A stretch of 64,000 nt of DNA from assembly GCA_002914805.1 (NCBI GenBank), contig JXTB01000029.1, positions 174,436 through 238,435 of the forward strand, read 5' to 3'. Positions within the stretch are counted from its first letter, which is position 1; each line of letters opens with the position of its first letter. Shown here piece by piece: positions 24,968-37,999 of the stretch. The position numbers were made by a program, and so were the translations under genes. The DNA comes from Parasponia andersonii. Its lineage: Eukaryota; Streptophyta; Magnoliopsida; Rosales; Cannabaceae. Below the pieces are notes generated by a model, which saw only the letters and a program-made list of their open reading frames with translations, was not told where the DNA came from and did not search any database.

Positions 24968-27900
24968 TTACATGATAGAGAAGTCATCATCAAGCCCATC
25001 TAGTTCTCCTTTTAGATTATGTTGTTGGATGATTAGAACTGATGTTGTAGCTGAGAAATCAGATCCTGAAAGGACATCTCCAATTGGACCTAATTCGGGG
25101 CACTGCTGCCAATCATTCATCCCAAATGTCAACACAGAGTTCACTCTTCCCCCTCTGCCTACTATAATAAGTGAGTACTGTCCTTCAAAGGACCTCAAAG
25201 TGGAATATGTCTCTGCTGAATTTGCAAGATACTTCTCCATGTATGCAACGTGACCACTTCCAACATATTTTTCATAAAAGTCAGCGAAACACTCGTCATC
25301 GAGATTGGTTTCTTCTTCCTGCTCCGAAATGTTGATCCTGTAATTGCCAGCTCTTCTTGAAGCATTATCTGAGTTGGTGTCCACCAAGAACCTTATCACT
25401 GTGAGTTTAACTCCAGGATGTCGTGCTACACGGCTGGCATAGGCTAATGCTTCTCTATCATCTTTGCCACCAATGAAGATGACAGCCACATTGAGAGATA
25501 CATATGATTTCGATATCTTCTCGAGCAATCCGAAACCCCTGTCGACAAGAATTCCCACTGAACAAGGGGCATTCCTCAGGACCTGTTTAAGACACAGACG
25601 TCATTGAAGTGATAAAATGGGAGGTTCAGAAAACAAATTGGATTGCAAGACTGTGAATGAGATAGAAAATTTCGCATAATTCAGACTTTTCGATAAAATA
25701 GAAGTGAAACTCTTTTGTCATCACCCTTCATGTATACCTTGACACAACTTCATATTTATAGTCTATAACAGATATTATCTTTCTATCTGAATTACTAGTG
25801 ATAACATATTTAGGAATTACTAGTTTTTCGTGCTTGCAGGTCGGGACCAGATGATATCAATGCAGATTCTAAGTAAAACAAGTTGTATAGTCAGTGATGG
25901 GACTTTGTGCTGATGCTTGTATTGTCATTCCAAGATGTAATTTGGCCAGTCTAGAGAAATTCCAGGAAGCTGAAAATGTTTTGACTTTAGCAATATTGAT
26001 ATAGATTACCTTACGGTTCACGTATCGAAAACCAGATTGGCCTCCATCTAGTGTCCCGTCTGCACGCAGGCTCTTGTGAAATGGCAATATGATGAGAGCT
26101 ACCATTAAGTCCTCTGCCAAAATGCAAACATCTTGGGGCAAACCACTGAATGTCGAGAGTGCAAGCATTCGTCTAAGGGTGATACCATCGCCATTCTCAT
26201 CTACATAAGCTTCAATTGCAGCTGTGACTTCATTTCTCTTCTCTACCACTCCCTTGTCTGTCACAGTCACAGTGTCTGGTCCATCGCCTTTCACTAACGT
26301 GGCTGCTATTTCATTTGTGAGCTCAATCATGTCAGTAACATATACCACAATTCCAGGATCAGCTGCCCCTTGAGATATTTCCATGAAGTTTATGGTACTA
26401 GGCACATTTTGAGGCCCATGAAGGCACAGCAATATTCTGAGTTCATTTGAAGGATCAAGCAATTGAAGTGCCATCCGATGAGTGGGTGCTCGTTTCCTCG
26501 CACGTTTGATGATTTGCGCCACAACTGATGGTGCATGCACCACAGTGAAAAAGATCGCTATTACCATTACTATACTGGTTGAAGAAGATGTTGTTCCAGC
26601 CTACACTTTGCCAAGAACAAAATTCAGATTTCAAAAAGGATTCCAACAGGCAAGAAAATTGTGGCTAATGCCTACTCAGCAATTTGGTGTTTTATAAAAA
26701 ATGGGAGCGTCTGTGCGAAAACATTGCATACTTGCAGAAAATGAGTTGCACGGATTCTGTTATCAAAACAAAAAGAAAACTCAGATAAAAGGTTTAGAGA
26801 CGAACTGTTTTTGCAGCAATAGCCAAGTAAATGTGATAATGGCCTTTGGTGGTAAGAAGCAAGCCAAGTGCAACAGACTCAGGCCAGTTGAATCCTAACA
26901 TGGCCCCAGAGATGACTGTTCCTGCAACTTTTCCAATGGTTGCTATACCAAAGAGCACAAATAATCTTGCCCAGGTCATAAAATGGCCAGGTTCAAACTC
27001 CCCCAACTTAGCTTCATACCCCATCCAGAAGAAAAAAATTGGGAAGAAAATGGTATTCAACAAATAGTTAATCTTGCTAACCACCCATTTCGACACTCTC
27101 CCTTCCCTCGGTAAACAGATTCCTGCCATGAATGCACTCAGAATGGGACTGTATCCATATACAGGAGAGCAGCAGCAAATCAAGGTTATGAAAGCAACAG
27201 AGAGAACCAAATGTGATCCTTTTAGTGGTTTGCCTTCTGGGTTTTCATTGTTGACCCAGTTCATGAAAATTGGTGACAAAGTGGCTGCAACCACTGTCTG
27301 AAACAATAAAGCGCAAGCCATCTGAATAGCTATTCGAATTCGAGAAAAGGAATGTGAAGTTTGCTCATCACCCTTCTCAACTGGATAAATGATATAGCCA
27401 AGGGAGATAACAAGAGTGGATATAAAGTCAGAGTGCATTCCAGCAGCAATAACAAGCCTTCCTATGTCAGACTTGCCTATTTTGAGGCTGGTTATGAGTC
27501 GTGTCAGTACCGGAGAGGCTGTGCTAGAGAGGACAGTGGAGAGGGAGAGGGTGAAGGCAATCTCAAATTGCCCTGTGTAATGCATAAATGGGATTACAGC
27601 ACAAGCTAAGATGAATGTGGAAATCATTCCAGCATAAGCCACTTTAGCATCCTTAGTTGGTGCCTTAAAGAGTACATATGGATCCATTTCTATCCCCAGC
27701 GCAAACATGTAGCAAATCATTCCAAAATCAATAATGAATCTCAAGGTTTTAGCTGTAGAGTAGTTTACTGCTCTGTGTATGAACCCCAAGTTTCCAATAA
27801 TCAAACCCACCTGCATACAGATAAAAAGAATACAAAAATTATTCACAGAACGAAAAATGGTTGTCCTACTCTCAGATCTCTGAGATATGATTATTGCAGA

Positions 27901-28614
27901 TATTTCACTTGTTTAATACCTCTAAGGTTCATTATGGCAAATTAAGTTTTGATTTATTCTGCTCAGATGCAAAAAAAATTGATTCTCTTGCCAACATCCC
28001 ACCATAACGCACAAACGAGTCTCACAACTCAGGAAACTACACAAGATCCTAAACCAAAATCAAGCTAAAATAATTCATTTTCATCTCTCTTCATATATTG
28101 TCTTCTATCACAAAGAGATACATTGTCCCTCTAGAATAATTGGGTGTGGTATGTTGTAACCTGTTACTTCTTGTATAGGCTGATATTATCTAAATACCAA
28201 GCCTAGTTGTAGACATCCAATTATTCTATGAAGGAAAGTTTTAAATACTGATCCAAATGTTCCAGGGAAAAGTCATATTAACATAATATAATTCAGAATG
28301 ACATACATAGAAATTATAAAATGAACAGAAACAATGCCTTATCCTATAGGAAAAAAATACATATATAATATATAGTATCAAATTTCCACCCAAAAAAAAA
28401 AAAAAAAAAGAAGTCATACAAATGTATCTGAGGTGATCCTGGGTTGTGAAAATGGCCTTAAAACGAAGTGAAGAGCATTGCAGAGACCGGCAATTAAGAA
28501 AAAACCCAAGAGATTAATTGCCACTTTGGTGAAGAGTTCAGTGAGTCTCCCCCTGCATTGGCTATCTCCAAAGGAGAGGCTTCCAAAATCATTAATGGTG
28601 GTGTTAGAGGCCAT
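24968..28614 (-). CDS. Cation/H+ antiporter, CHX family (CPA2)
   Basis: A monovalent cation/proton exchanger of plasma or endomembranes. I model four exons: 28420-28614, 26806-27810, 26010-26600 and 24968-25582. They close to 801 aa, the usual CHX length. Residues 1-65 carry the first membrane helix. Exon 2 starts VGLIIGNLGF and holds most of the 10-12 membrane helices, including LSSTASPVLTRL and the AAGMHSDF acid site expected for CPA2 exchangers. The last helix is IVMVIAIFFTVVHAPSVV. The cytosolic C-terminal half has two UspA-like parts, with ELRILLCLHGPQNVPS and NVAVIFIGGKDDREALAYA. It may belong to the CHX28 branch, but I am unsure. The exon 2 donor reads GTTCGT, weaker than usual. It looks intact. 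Confidence 0.93.
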
Positions 28615-29276
28615 TCTTCTCTCTTCCTCTTCTTATTACACATTCACTTACAATAATCACTTTCCTCAAAGATAAGCTTTCTTCTTTTTCTTTTTCTTTT
28701 CTTTTCTTTTCTTTTCCCTCTTTTTTCCGTTTGTTGATGGGCTGCAATGTCAAAGCGACCCATTCTTCAACTCCCAAAGACATAGTTAGTGGCTGTGAAT
28801 GATTGCGGTGTTTGAGGAGAAAACGTAGGAGTGGTGCCAGGACAATGAGCCATGTCATGCAGACACAAATTTTTGTCTCAGGCTCAAGCAGAAGAAATGA
28901 GAGGATGACAAATCTGTAAATCATCCATAGACTCCTCCAAATGTGACTAGCTTTTGCCTTTTCATTCACCTAATATATGAGAGGAAAATTTTAATGTATA
29001 TAATTTAATTTCTTAGTCTTAATTTTGTTATATAACTAAGAAAGAAAAAAAGAAATTGCTATTGGCATACAGCCTACAAGTGTCATTTGCCCATGATGTC
29101 CATGCAGCCATGCAGCCATGCAGGTTAATTAAGTATATGTTCTATGTGTGACCAAATAAGTTCATTGTTAACCCAAAGATAGTTCTAAATCTTTCATGTG
29201 AAACGAAATGTTAATGCATCCATAACGATGATGGACCCTGGTGTGTTATCCATCTTCCACGCAAAAGCATGCAAAA

Positions 29277-29311
<35 letters not shown>

Positions 29312-29888
29312 TTTCAGATTACATCAATAGAAATGACAATTGTGAAAAATTTAGTGATTTACACACACACACACACACACGATGAATCTTATTTGGCTAA
29401 AGTAAATGAACAATTCCCATTCACATGTAACTTTTTTAATTAAAAATAAAAAAAAAAAAAGAAAAATGAAGAGGAGCAAAACAATAAATAAAATAATTGA
29501 AGGGTCCCACTCCCACGAGGTCATAATCCCTGTATTAAGTTGTTAATAACCCGCCAAGTATAGCCCGTTCGCGCCAGTTGAGTTATAAATGGAATAGTGA
29601 ATATGCGTGATAGAGTAATAAAGCTTTTTTCCTTCTCCAATGGAGAATCTCTGTGATCCGGTGCTCTCGCGCTCCTCCTCCACCTTCCCCACATTTTCCT
29701 TCTCGAACAAAATTATTCTTTATTCAATTCTAGATTTCTGATCAATCCTATTCCAAAATTATACACACTTATACAGAGTGTTTACATAACTGTACGTGTT
29801 ATGATCTATACATATATATATATATATATATATACAACCAGGTTTTGAAAAAGAGATATTTTGGATGAATTAGGGCCAAAAACAAAAA
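28615..29888. other. Divergent upstream region of CHX and the SRL2-like gene
   Basis: It holds the presumed 5' leaders of the minus-strand CHX gene and the plus-strand SRL2-like gene. Simple repeats are (TTTTC)n near 28690-28715, (AAT)n at 29278-29307, (AC)n at about 29362-29380 and (TA)n at about 29812-29834. A 121-codon minus-strand frame at 28604-28969 overlaps the CHX start and has no match I know. Confidence 0.5.
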
Positions 29889-30078
29889 ATGGGGGTGATT
29901 TCTCGACAGGTGTTTTCTGTGTGTGAAAGTCTTTGTTTCTTTTGCCCTGAATTGGGTGCCAGATCCAGACATCCCGTTAAACGCTACAAGAAGTTACTCG
30001 CCGATATATTCCCTCGTTCTCAGGTTACCCTTTTCTTTTCTATTTTTTTTTTCGTCTTTTTCTTTTGTGGATTTTGCA

Positions 30079-30115
<37 letters not shown>

Positions 30116-33100
30116 GTTGCTAAGTAATTTTTTTTATTTTAATTTTTGGATTGGACGACTGGCATAGAAAAACGTGTATTATTAATATTTATTTTTTTGT
30201 ATATTTTATAATAAAAAATATATATGTTAAATGTTAAATNGTGTGTGTCTTATTTTGGCAGGATGAAGAACCCAATGACCGTAAGATTGGAAAACTAAGT
30301 GAATACGCCTCGAAGAACCCTCTTCGTATCCCAAAGGTACTAGCTTTTTCCAATACAAAAGTAGAAAAACTACTTACTAGATATATATGGGTCTATATAT
30401 ACTATAAGTTGATGACTTGGTGTAATATTTAACCTTCAGATTACGACTTCTCTTGAGCAAAGGTGTTACAGGGATCTGAGAAATGAGCAGTTTCAATCTG
30501 TCAAAGTTGTCATGTGTATCTACAGGAACTTGTTGGTCTCATGTAAGGACCAAATGTGAGTTCTTTACTTTATAATAAATTTAATGATAGGATTAATAAA
30601 GAGGAAAAAAAAAAAAAGAGTGAAATATGTTGAGAGTGGGATTTGAGCCCAAGCCCTTTCGGACCAGAACCTTAATCTGGCGCCTTAGACCAACTCGGCC
30701 ATCTCAACGAATATTCTCTTTAATTAGCATGGCTAAGAAGTAACTATTTAAATCGTTATCTAACATGTACATTAGTCACATTGTGGTAGGTCGTTGTTCG
30801 CAAGTAGCTTGCTTAGTATTGTACATATTCTACTTGATCAAACACTACATGATGAACTACGTATTCTGGGATGTCAAGCTCTCTTTGACTTTGTGAATAA
30901 TCAGGTGAGACTTGTCATTATGTTCTTTCTTGTTGATTTCTGAAATTTCTCAAGTGGGCATGATTATCTATTTATTTATTTTAAATTTTTTAGATTGAAA
31001 ACTATTTCCCTAAGAATTTAAGCCTGTGGAACATGTTTTTTTTTTTTGCTTGTTCAGAGAGATGGTACTTACATGTTCAACTTAGACGGCATGATTCCAA
31101 AACTTTGTCTTTTAGCTCAAGAAATGGGGGAAGATGAGAGGGAACAATATTTACGTTCAGCTGGTCTTCAGGCCCTTTCTGCAATGGTACACTTTGAAAT
31201 TATTATTTAAAAGTACAATGAGTGCAATGGAACAATAAACTGGTTTACTGTGGATAATGATTGCATTAATTAACGAAAAAGATGTAGGATGTGCATGTTC
31301 CAATGTGTGGGTTGAGAATGTTCAACATTAAGAAAGAAAATAAAAATAATAATAATAATAATAAAGTGTCAAATGAATCCTTAAGGTACTAGGATCAGCA
31401 AAGTAAAAGATATCTCATCTTTGGTTATCATGATGTGTGGCTTCATCATCACATTCTTATAATTTATATCATGTATGTAAGTTCAATTTGCTTTTAGATT
31501 TGAATTTTGGACAGATAATTTCTATTGACACTCAAGTACAACATTCATTGTGCAGGTTTGGTTCATGGGTGAATTCTCTCACATTTCAGCAGAATTTGAC
31601 CAAGTAAGTGAACTTGCAATCTTCCTTTTTTACGCTCTTAATCATTTACTTTCGTACTTGCGCATATTTACATTGGCTGTTTAAAGTAGCTAAGGCATTG
31701 ACAGTCTTACTCATTCACTTTCATACTTACGCGGTACTGCAATTGCCATTTGACTAGTTAGTTCGTCTAATAAGCTCAATTCTTACTAGTTCACTAACAT
31801 GCATATATGTGAGTCAATCTGTGTGTACTAGAAAAGCTATTAGAAAAATATGCAAACGAAGTACCCTTTGATGGACTGCAGATAATCTCATCATCACACA
31901 ATTTCCCTTTGTACTTTTTCAATTTCTTTCTCTTTAAAATAAACTGTTTTGATGATAGGATACAAGTATTCAGAGTATTTATTTGTCTTCGTTGACTGCT
32001 GTAATGTTTGATTTTCCATGAGTGTGTCCTCTTTTATCCTTGTTTGCTTCTGATAAAGCTTTTTTTTAAGAAAGGTCATTTCAGTCGTTTTGGAGAATTT
32101 TGGAGATGTGCAAAAGAAATCAAATGCTTTTATTCATGATAGCAAAGATTTCCAGAGTGAATGTTCGGAAGAGGACTCGTATTCATCAGTACCCATGACA
32201 AGGATTTCTCCCTGGAGGATGACAGTGAGTGAGAAAGGCGGACTTAATGTGTCCATGTAATTCTGCTTATCACAATACACAGTACTTAGTTATGCATCTT
32301 GCTGCTTGAGATTATGTAGGACTTGATATCCATGTGTTCTTGTATTTCAATAACAGGGAGGAAGCCAAGAACCCCAGATTTTGGTCAAGTATGTGCATGC
32401 ATAATATTGCAAAGTTAGCCAAGGAAGCTACAACTGTACGAAGAGTTTTGGAGTCTTTATTCCGCTACTTTGATAACTCCAATCTCTGGTCTCCTTCTCA
32501 TGGACTTGCTCTTTTAGTGTTGCTGGATATACAGTTAATAATCGAAAACATGGGTATCTAATTCCTTGAAATGCTTCTTGAATGTTGTTCCATTGGAAAC
32601 TTAACCAGTCTTCTAAGCTCTTAATTTAGAAGCACTGTTTCGGTTGGCATTCTGATGTATTTCGTATTATTGTCTTCTGATCAATTTTCAGGTCAGAACA
32701 CACACTTTTTGTTGTCCATCTTAATTAAGCATCTTGATCACAAGAATGTTCTTAAAGATCCAAAAATGCAGTTGGAAATTGTTGATGTTGCCACCTACCT
32801 TGCTCAGCAAACAAAGGTGCAACCATCTGTGGCCATAATTGGTGCCTTAAGTGACATGATGAGGCATCTGAGGAAAAGTATACACTGCTCGCTTGATGAT
32901 TCTAATTTAGGTGCTGAAGTTACTCAATGGAACCAAAAATATCGAGCAGCAGTCGACGAATGCCTTGTGCAGTTGATACATAAGGTGATCTAATCCTTCA
33001 TGTCATTTCAAGATAAATGCTGCTTGAATTTGATCAAACCATATATAGATTTCTATTTCATGATAAGTTAAAGCAATCAAGTCTGGGAATTCTTATTCTT

Positions 33101-36100
33101 CTAGAGCTGAGTTGCCATTGTTATGCTGTGCAGTTAGGAGATGTTGGTCCCGTTTTGGACATTATGGCAGTGATGTTAGAAAACATTTCAAGCATTGTTG
33201 TTATGTCAAGGACCTTGATTTCTGCCGTTTACCGTACTGCACAGATTGCTGCATCCATACCAAATTTGTCATATGAAAACAAGGCAAGAGTAACCAACTT
33301 TCAGTCCTTTTGACCTCCAATTCTGTTTTACATTAATTTTCCAAGCTTCTATCTGATTTTTGTGTCCGTTTTCCCTTTCTTACGTTTTTCTCCCCATAAT
33401 TTTTTATAGACTTTTCCTGAAGCACTATTTCATCAATTACTAGTAGCTATGGTCTCTTCTGACCCTGAGACCAGGGTTGGTGCACACAGCATATTTGCCG
33501 TTGTTCTTGTTCCATCTTCTGTTTGCCCACGTCCTTGTCCTGCAACTCCCTACTCCACAAAGAAAAATGATATTCAGAGAACACTCTCAAGAACCGTGTC
33601 TGTGTTTTCTTCTTCAGCCGCACTTTTAAAGAAATTGAAAAAGGAGCAAAGTGGCTTGAAGGATAACATGTCAAAAGACAGGAAAAGCAAAACTTTAGGC
33701 GAGGATGAGACAAAGATCCATAACATCATTTTCCATAGATTGAAGTCCAGTGGCAGCCAAACTTACAATGTGAAAAGAAATCCATCAACTAGAACCAGTG
33801 GTGACTTCCTAGGAGATGCAAACATCAGTAATCCTTCTTTGCTGAACAGATTAAAGTCAACTTACAGCAAATCTTATAGCATGAAAAGGCATCCAGCAAC
33901 AACTACAACTACCAACGTAGGCACTTCAGAAAAAGACTCGGTATAGCTCCCATTGCAATCCTTGTCATATTAGAACAACATGTATATGTGGAACTTTGTC
34001 TTTGATACTTCTTCCTCTGTTCATCATTGTCTTTTCTGACAAGTTTCTTTTATGAAATGTCTGCAGACAATGTCCCTGAGATTGAGTAGTCACCAGATTA
34101 CCCTCATGCTTTCAACAATCTGGGCACAATCCATCTCTCCTTTAAATACACCTGAAAGCTATGAAGCAATTGCTCATACTTTCAGCCTGGTCTTGCTATA
34201 TGCCTGGTCCAAGGTATATCTTTCACCCTTCCCTTTTGTTTTATTCCTTCGATGAGATTTAGCTGTCAAAGGCTCAAAGTTTGAAAGTCCTTTGTATACT
34301 TTAATAATTGTATTGGGACTCAACACATTATATTTGGGATATCGTTAAGAGTATTAAAGAAAAAGAAGTCTTACACCAAGGACACTTACTAGATAGCTAT
34401 CAAAAGACAAATTATGATGCAAGTCACATAGAGGCAATACTACCTGTATACACAGACGTAGTTTTGTTAGTTGCAAAAGCAAAACTAGTATGTACCCCGT
34501 TTTCTTGTAAATGGGAAGAAAATATAGCTAATCGCTAAATATATATTTATGAAGTTGGTCCCCGTTGTCTGTTATGTACCTCCTTCTCTTCCTTGTAATT
34601 GAGAAGACATCACAGTTTATCACTTATATATCTATCAAGTTGGTCCCTATTGTCTTTTATTTTATTTTTCTGGCTAATGAGTTTATTATATATAGAATTC
34701 CAGCTATGAGACCTTAATTCGGAGTTTCCAGCTTGCATTATCCTTAAGGAGCATGTCTCTTGGAGAAGGAGGTAGGCAAATGGAATTACATACACTATTT
34801 ATTTATCTGTACATTTCTCTTATTCTTTAGCAATTAGCAACAATAATGCATGGAATTTGGAAAGCTGCTTCTCCTGGTAAGGATTTCCTATGTTTTCAGG
34901 TCCACTGCAACCATCACGCCGCAGATCGCTCTTCACCTTGGCAACATCTATGATCATCTTCTCGTCAAAAGTCTACAACATCATCCCTCTTGTTCCTTGT
35001 GCTAAATCTGCACTTACAGAAAAAACAGTATGTGCAACAGTAATATTAAAGATCTTTTTCTTCATTGTACCATTAAGGTTTAATCTTTCTACTTCAACTG
35101 ATCTTTTTCTTCATTGTACCATTAAGGTTTAATCTTTCTACTTCAACTTCTTGTCTGTCAATTTTGGGTCATCTTCTTTAGTCTTTCATGCATTTTACTC
35201 ATTCATAATTGTGTGGAAAACAAATACTCAATTTCGATATGAGCGAAAATACTACGCCATGTTGAAAGTTTTAAAGACGTGAAGGTTATTACCTACTAAT
35301 CTCAATACTTTGCTGACATTGTATCAGGTTGATCCATTTCTAAAGTTGGTGGATGATTACAAGCTACAGGCAGTTCACGCAGGATCAGACCAATTGAGAG
35401 AAGCTTATGGATCAAAATCTGATGATGAGAGTGCTTTAAATTCACTCTCAATGATAAAAATTACCGAGAGTCAGTCGAAGGAATCATTTGCTACCATGAT
35501 AGTGAAAGCTCTGGAAAAATCATCAGATGTAACCATTGTATTATACCCTGAACACATGAAGCACTTATACTGTGTTACTTAATATATGTGTGGTCATCAT
35601 GCCACTTTTATACTTTTGAACTGCAGGAGTCATCGGCAATAAGACAGCAGTTGCTCAGAGATTTTTTGCCTGATGATATATTTCCATTAGGAGCTCAGTT
35701 ATTCATAGATATACCAGGACAAATATACCAATGTGGATTAAATGATGATGAATCTCATAACATGGTCAGTTTCTCTTAATAGATTTTAATTTTTTCCTTC
35801 AATATGCTAGCTACATGTTGTACAGAACGGTATAGTCTTGCAGGTCGAGCCTCCATTGTTCACAACAGAGGAGGATGTTTTATCCAACGTGTTTGGAAGT
35901 CAAACTGACCCTGACACCAAACAGGACCCGGAAAGTCATAGCCTTTTAAGCGTTGATGAGCTTTTGGATTCAGTATGTGAAAATCATGCACTTCATTAGC
36001 ATAGGACTTCTTGGTATTCTAGGAAATTAGGCAGAAGACGTGCATAAAATAAAGAATATTCAACTTTCAGAATATGGTATTCTAGCTAATTAGGCTCCTG

Positions 36101-36866
36101 CAACTTGTTCCATCTACAGTTTCATGAACTTTGGAGACTCTCTCTTTAGAATTCCTATGCTAAAGTACTGACAATTATGATATCTTCAGAAACTAGTAGC
36201 AAAAGAACAATTTTCTATGATGGAATTTAGCCAAAGATGAATAACAAAAAGTTTAAGGATTACGTAGATTCCCTCTTCTTACATGAAATTCTTCTCAAAA
36301 TGTTCCCATTCTTACTTAAAAGTTTAAGGATTACGTAGATTCCCTCTTCTTGCATGCAGGTGTTGGAGACAGGACAGCAAGTGGGAAGAGTATCAGTCTC
36401 AACCCCTAACGACATGCCTTACAAAGAAATGGCTGGCCAATGCGAAGCCCTTCAAATGGGAAAGCAGAAGAAGATCTCTACTTTCATGGCTGCTCAACAG
36501 AGGCAAGAAAGTTCAATTACGATTTCTTGTGATTACAACCAGCGAAAGGAAGTATCTTCTTCTTCCATCGTGCAACTGGGTTTTCCTATGGTACTTCCTT
36601 TACTTGATATATATTTCCTATAAGTTCATGCAGTACAAATATGAAATCATAATTACTTAGCTGCTTATAACAAAGTCATGTGATACGAAAACTATCTAAA
36701 ACTGCGGAGTGGGAATCCATTCCTTATCTCAGACTTCAATGATTTATCACACTACCCATCTGTTGGCACTGGTCCAATGTCTTGTTCAACTGTCTACCGG
36801 CAAAATTTCTTTCAGCTGCCAGCCTCAAGCCCATATGATAACTTTTTAAAGGCTGCCGGTTGTTGA
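29889..36866 (+). CDS. SEMI-ROLLED LEAF 2-like / EFR3-like ARM-repeat protein
   Basis: Proteins of this plant family are ARM-repeat scaffolds related to EFR3, which anchors a PI4-kinase complex at the plasma membrane. Rice SRL2 affects leaf rolling. The protein starts MGVISRQVFSVCESLCFFCP, with Cys residues that could be acylated for membrane binding, followed by RHPVKRYKKLLADIFPRSQ. About twenty exons follow (29889-30023, 30262-30336, 30441-about 30556, 30790-30903 and on). Landmarks are ITTSLEQRCYRDLR, GCQALFDFVNNQRDGTYM, WFMGEFSHISAEFDQ, RRVLESLFRYFDNSNLW, SDMMRHLRKSIHCSLDDS and RVGAHSIFAVVLVPSSVCPR. The last exon is short, LPASSPYDNFLKAAGC with TGA at 36864. The total is about 980 aa. An N at 30240 sits in intron 1. 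The order and sequence fit the SRL2 group closely. I saw no break. Confidence 0.92.
30081..30112. repeat. TA microsatellite in intron 1 of the SRL2-like gene
   Basis: An (AT)n run of about 32 bp. The only ambiguous base of the window (N at 30240) lies nearby in the same AT-rich intron. Confidence 0.9.
30627..30707 (-). tRNA. tRNA-Leu (anticodon AAG)
   Basis: On the minus strand the 7-bp acceptor stem GTTGAGA...TCTCAAC pairs perfectly and the discriminator base is A. The D-arm region reads TGGCCGAGTTGGTC, which also forms the A box. The anticodon stem CCAGA/TCTGG encloses loop TTAAGGT, giving anticodon AAG. A long variable arm follows, as in leucine tRNAs. The T arm has the 3' half CCCAC but reads TTGGG CTCAAAT on the 5' side, so T54 is C and the outermost T-stem pair is lost compared with the usual plant form. 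It lies antisense inside intron 3 of the SRL2-like gene. It could be a working gene with slight drift or an early relic. Confidence 0.88.
35051..35148. repeat. Perfect 49-bp tandem duplication in an SRL2-like intron
   Basis: The unit from GATCTTTTTC to CTACTTCAACT occurs twice end to end without a difference (35051-35099 and 35100-35148). It is recent by its identity and lies within an intron. Confidence 0.9.
36243..36357 (+). repeat. Duplicated 3' splice-site region in the SRL2-like gene
   Basis: About 40 bp, from AAAAGTTTAAGGATTACGTA through TTCCCTCTTCTT to CATG, occurs at about 36246-36285 and again at about 36318-36356. The second copy runs directly into the CAG acceptor before the exon GTGTTGGAGACAGG. 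The first copy ends in ACATGAAA and lacks the AG. Confidence 0.8.
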
Positions 36867-37999
36867 GCCAATGGCTATGAATGAATCTTGAAAAATCCCA
36901 GGCAGCATGTCAAATACTCGTAAAGCTCTTGTAATGGCAGCTCTCTTTCTTGCCTTTTGCACCAGCTGTGACCGTTCCACCGGTGATTTTGCATGGTTTC
37001 ACGAAATCAGTTTATATTGTGATGCTTTCATTCATAATTTATGCCTTTGCTTTTCCTTGCTTCTTACAGATTAATGGCATTATGATGTTAAATCTTTTTC
37101 TTCCATAAGCTTTGACTGTACATTGTTTATTTGTATGTATAAGTTCCCTCTCACGTGCTCCAAATTGGATTTTCTTTCTTTGTTGTATGTGTATATTAGC
37201 TTAAGGATAATGAAAAGTTATATCACTGATTTGGCTCCACGCTTCATGATCATCTCCAACCTTGTACTTAAAATAATCAGATAAAAAATTCATTTGATAT
37301 TGCAGGGGAGCTTTACATCACACACCCCTTTAATTGGCTAGGAGGCATGGTAAATTACGTGTATTGAAAGGTTAAAAGGCTGCTGTTATTACTATTGGTT
37401 TTTTTTTTTCAAGGGAGTTTTAGGCTGCTGTTAGTACAGGGGGTATATATGTTATTTATGCATGCACACGCTGACATATACAGACACACACACACGTAGA
37501 AATATTAGTAATCATCAGCGATGGATGATGGATGTACACATTAGATAAGTAAACATGAGGCAATGAACCAAAATGAGTCGTCCATATATCTTATATTAGA
37601 TATAAAATTCCATTGCAAAATACAAATTATTTCCTTATAAATCCAAGAATTAAATAAGATTTAACATAAGCAGGTATACTGTCAGAAGAGACTATCTTAG
37701 ATAATAAATATAAGGATTAGGAGGCATTATCAGACTCAACTAATCGATACTTTAATTGACTAATCCATTGATGCAACATGCCTTACAAGTATATAGCAAA
37801 AAATACAAAACAGATCCACACCAAACCCAGATGTTCAGATCCAATATACGAGATCTAACATAAGACCCCATTTTCCAATCTTCCATGATCATAGGTTTCT
37901 AGCAATTAACCGAAACCAACTTTTCATTTTTATTGAGAGAAAAAAAAAAAAAAAAAAAAAAAAGGGCATAGACATCCTAGAAAGGATAAGAATCTAAAT
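36867..37999. other. Intergenic spacer between convergent genes
   Basis: It holds the 3' UTRs of the SRL2-like gene (+) and the small gene at 38.0 kb (-). An A-run lies at 37938-37962. No gene is seen. A CACACA tract lies near 37487. Confidence 0.5.

Noticed and set aside
28604-28969. 121-codon minus-strand frame overlapping the CHX start
   Set aside because: It lies in the presumed CHX 5' leader and its C-terminal half comes from a TTTTC-type repeat. It matches nothing I know.
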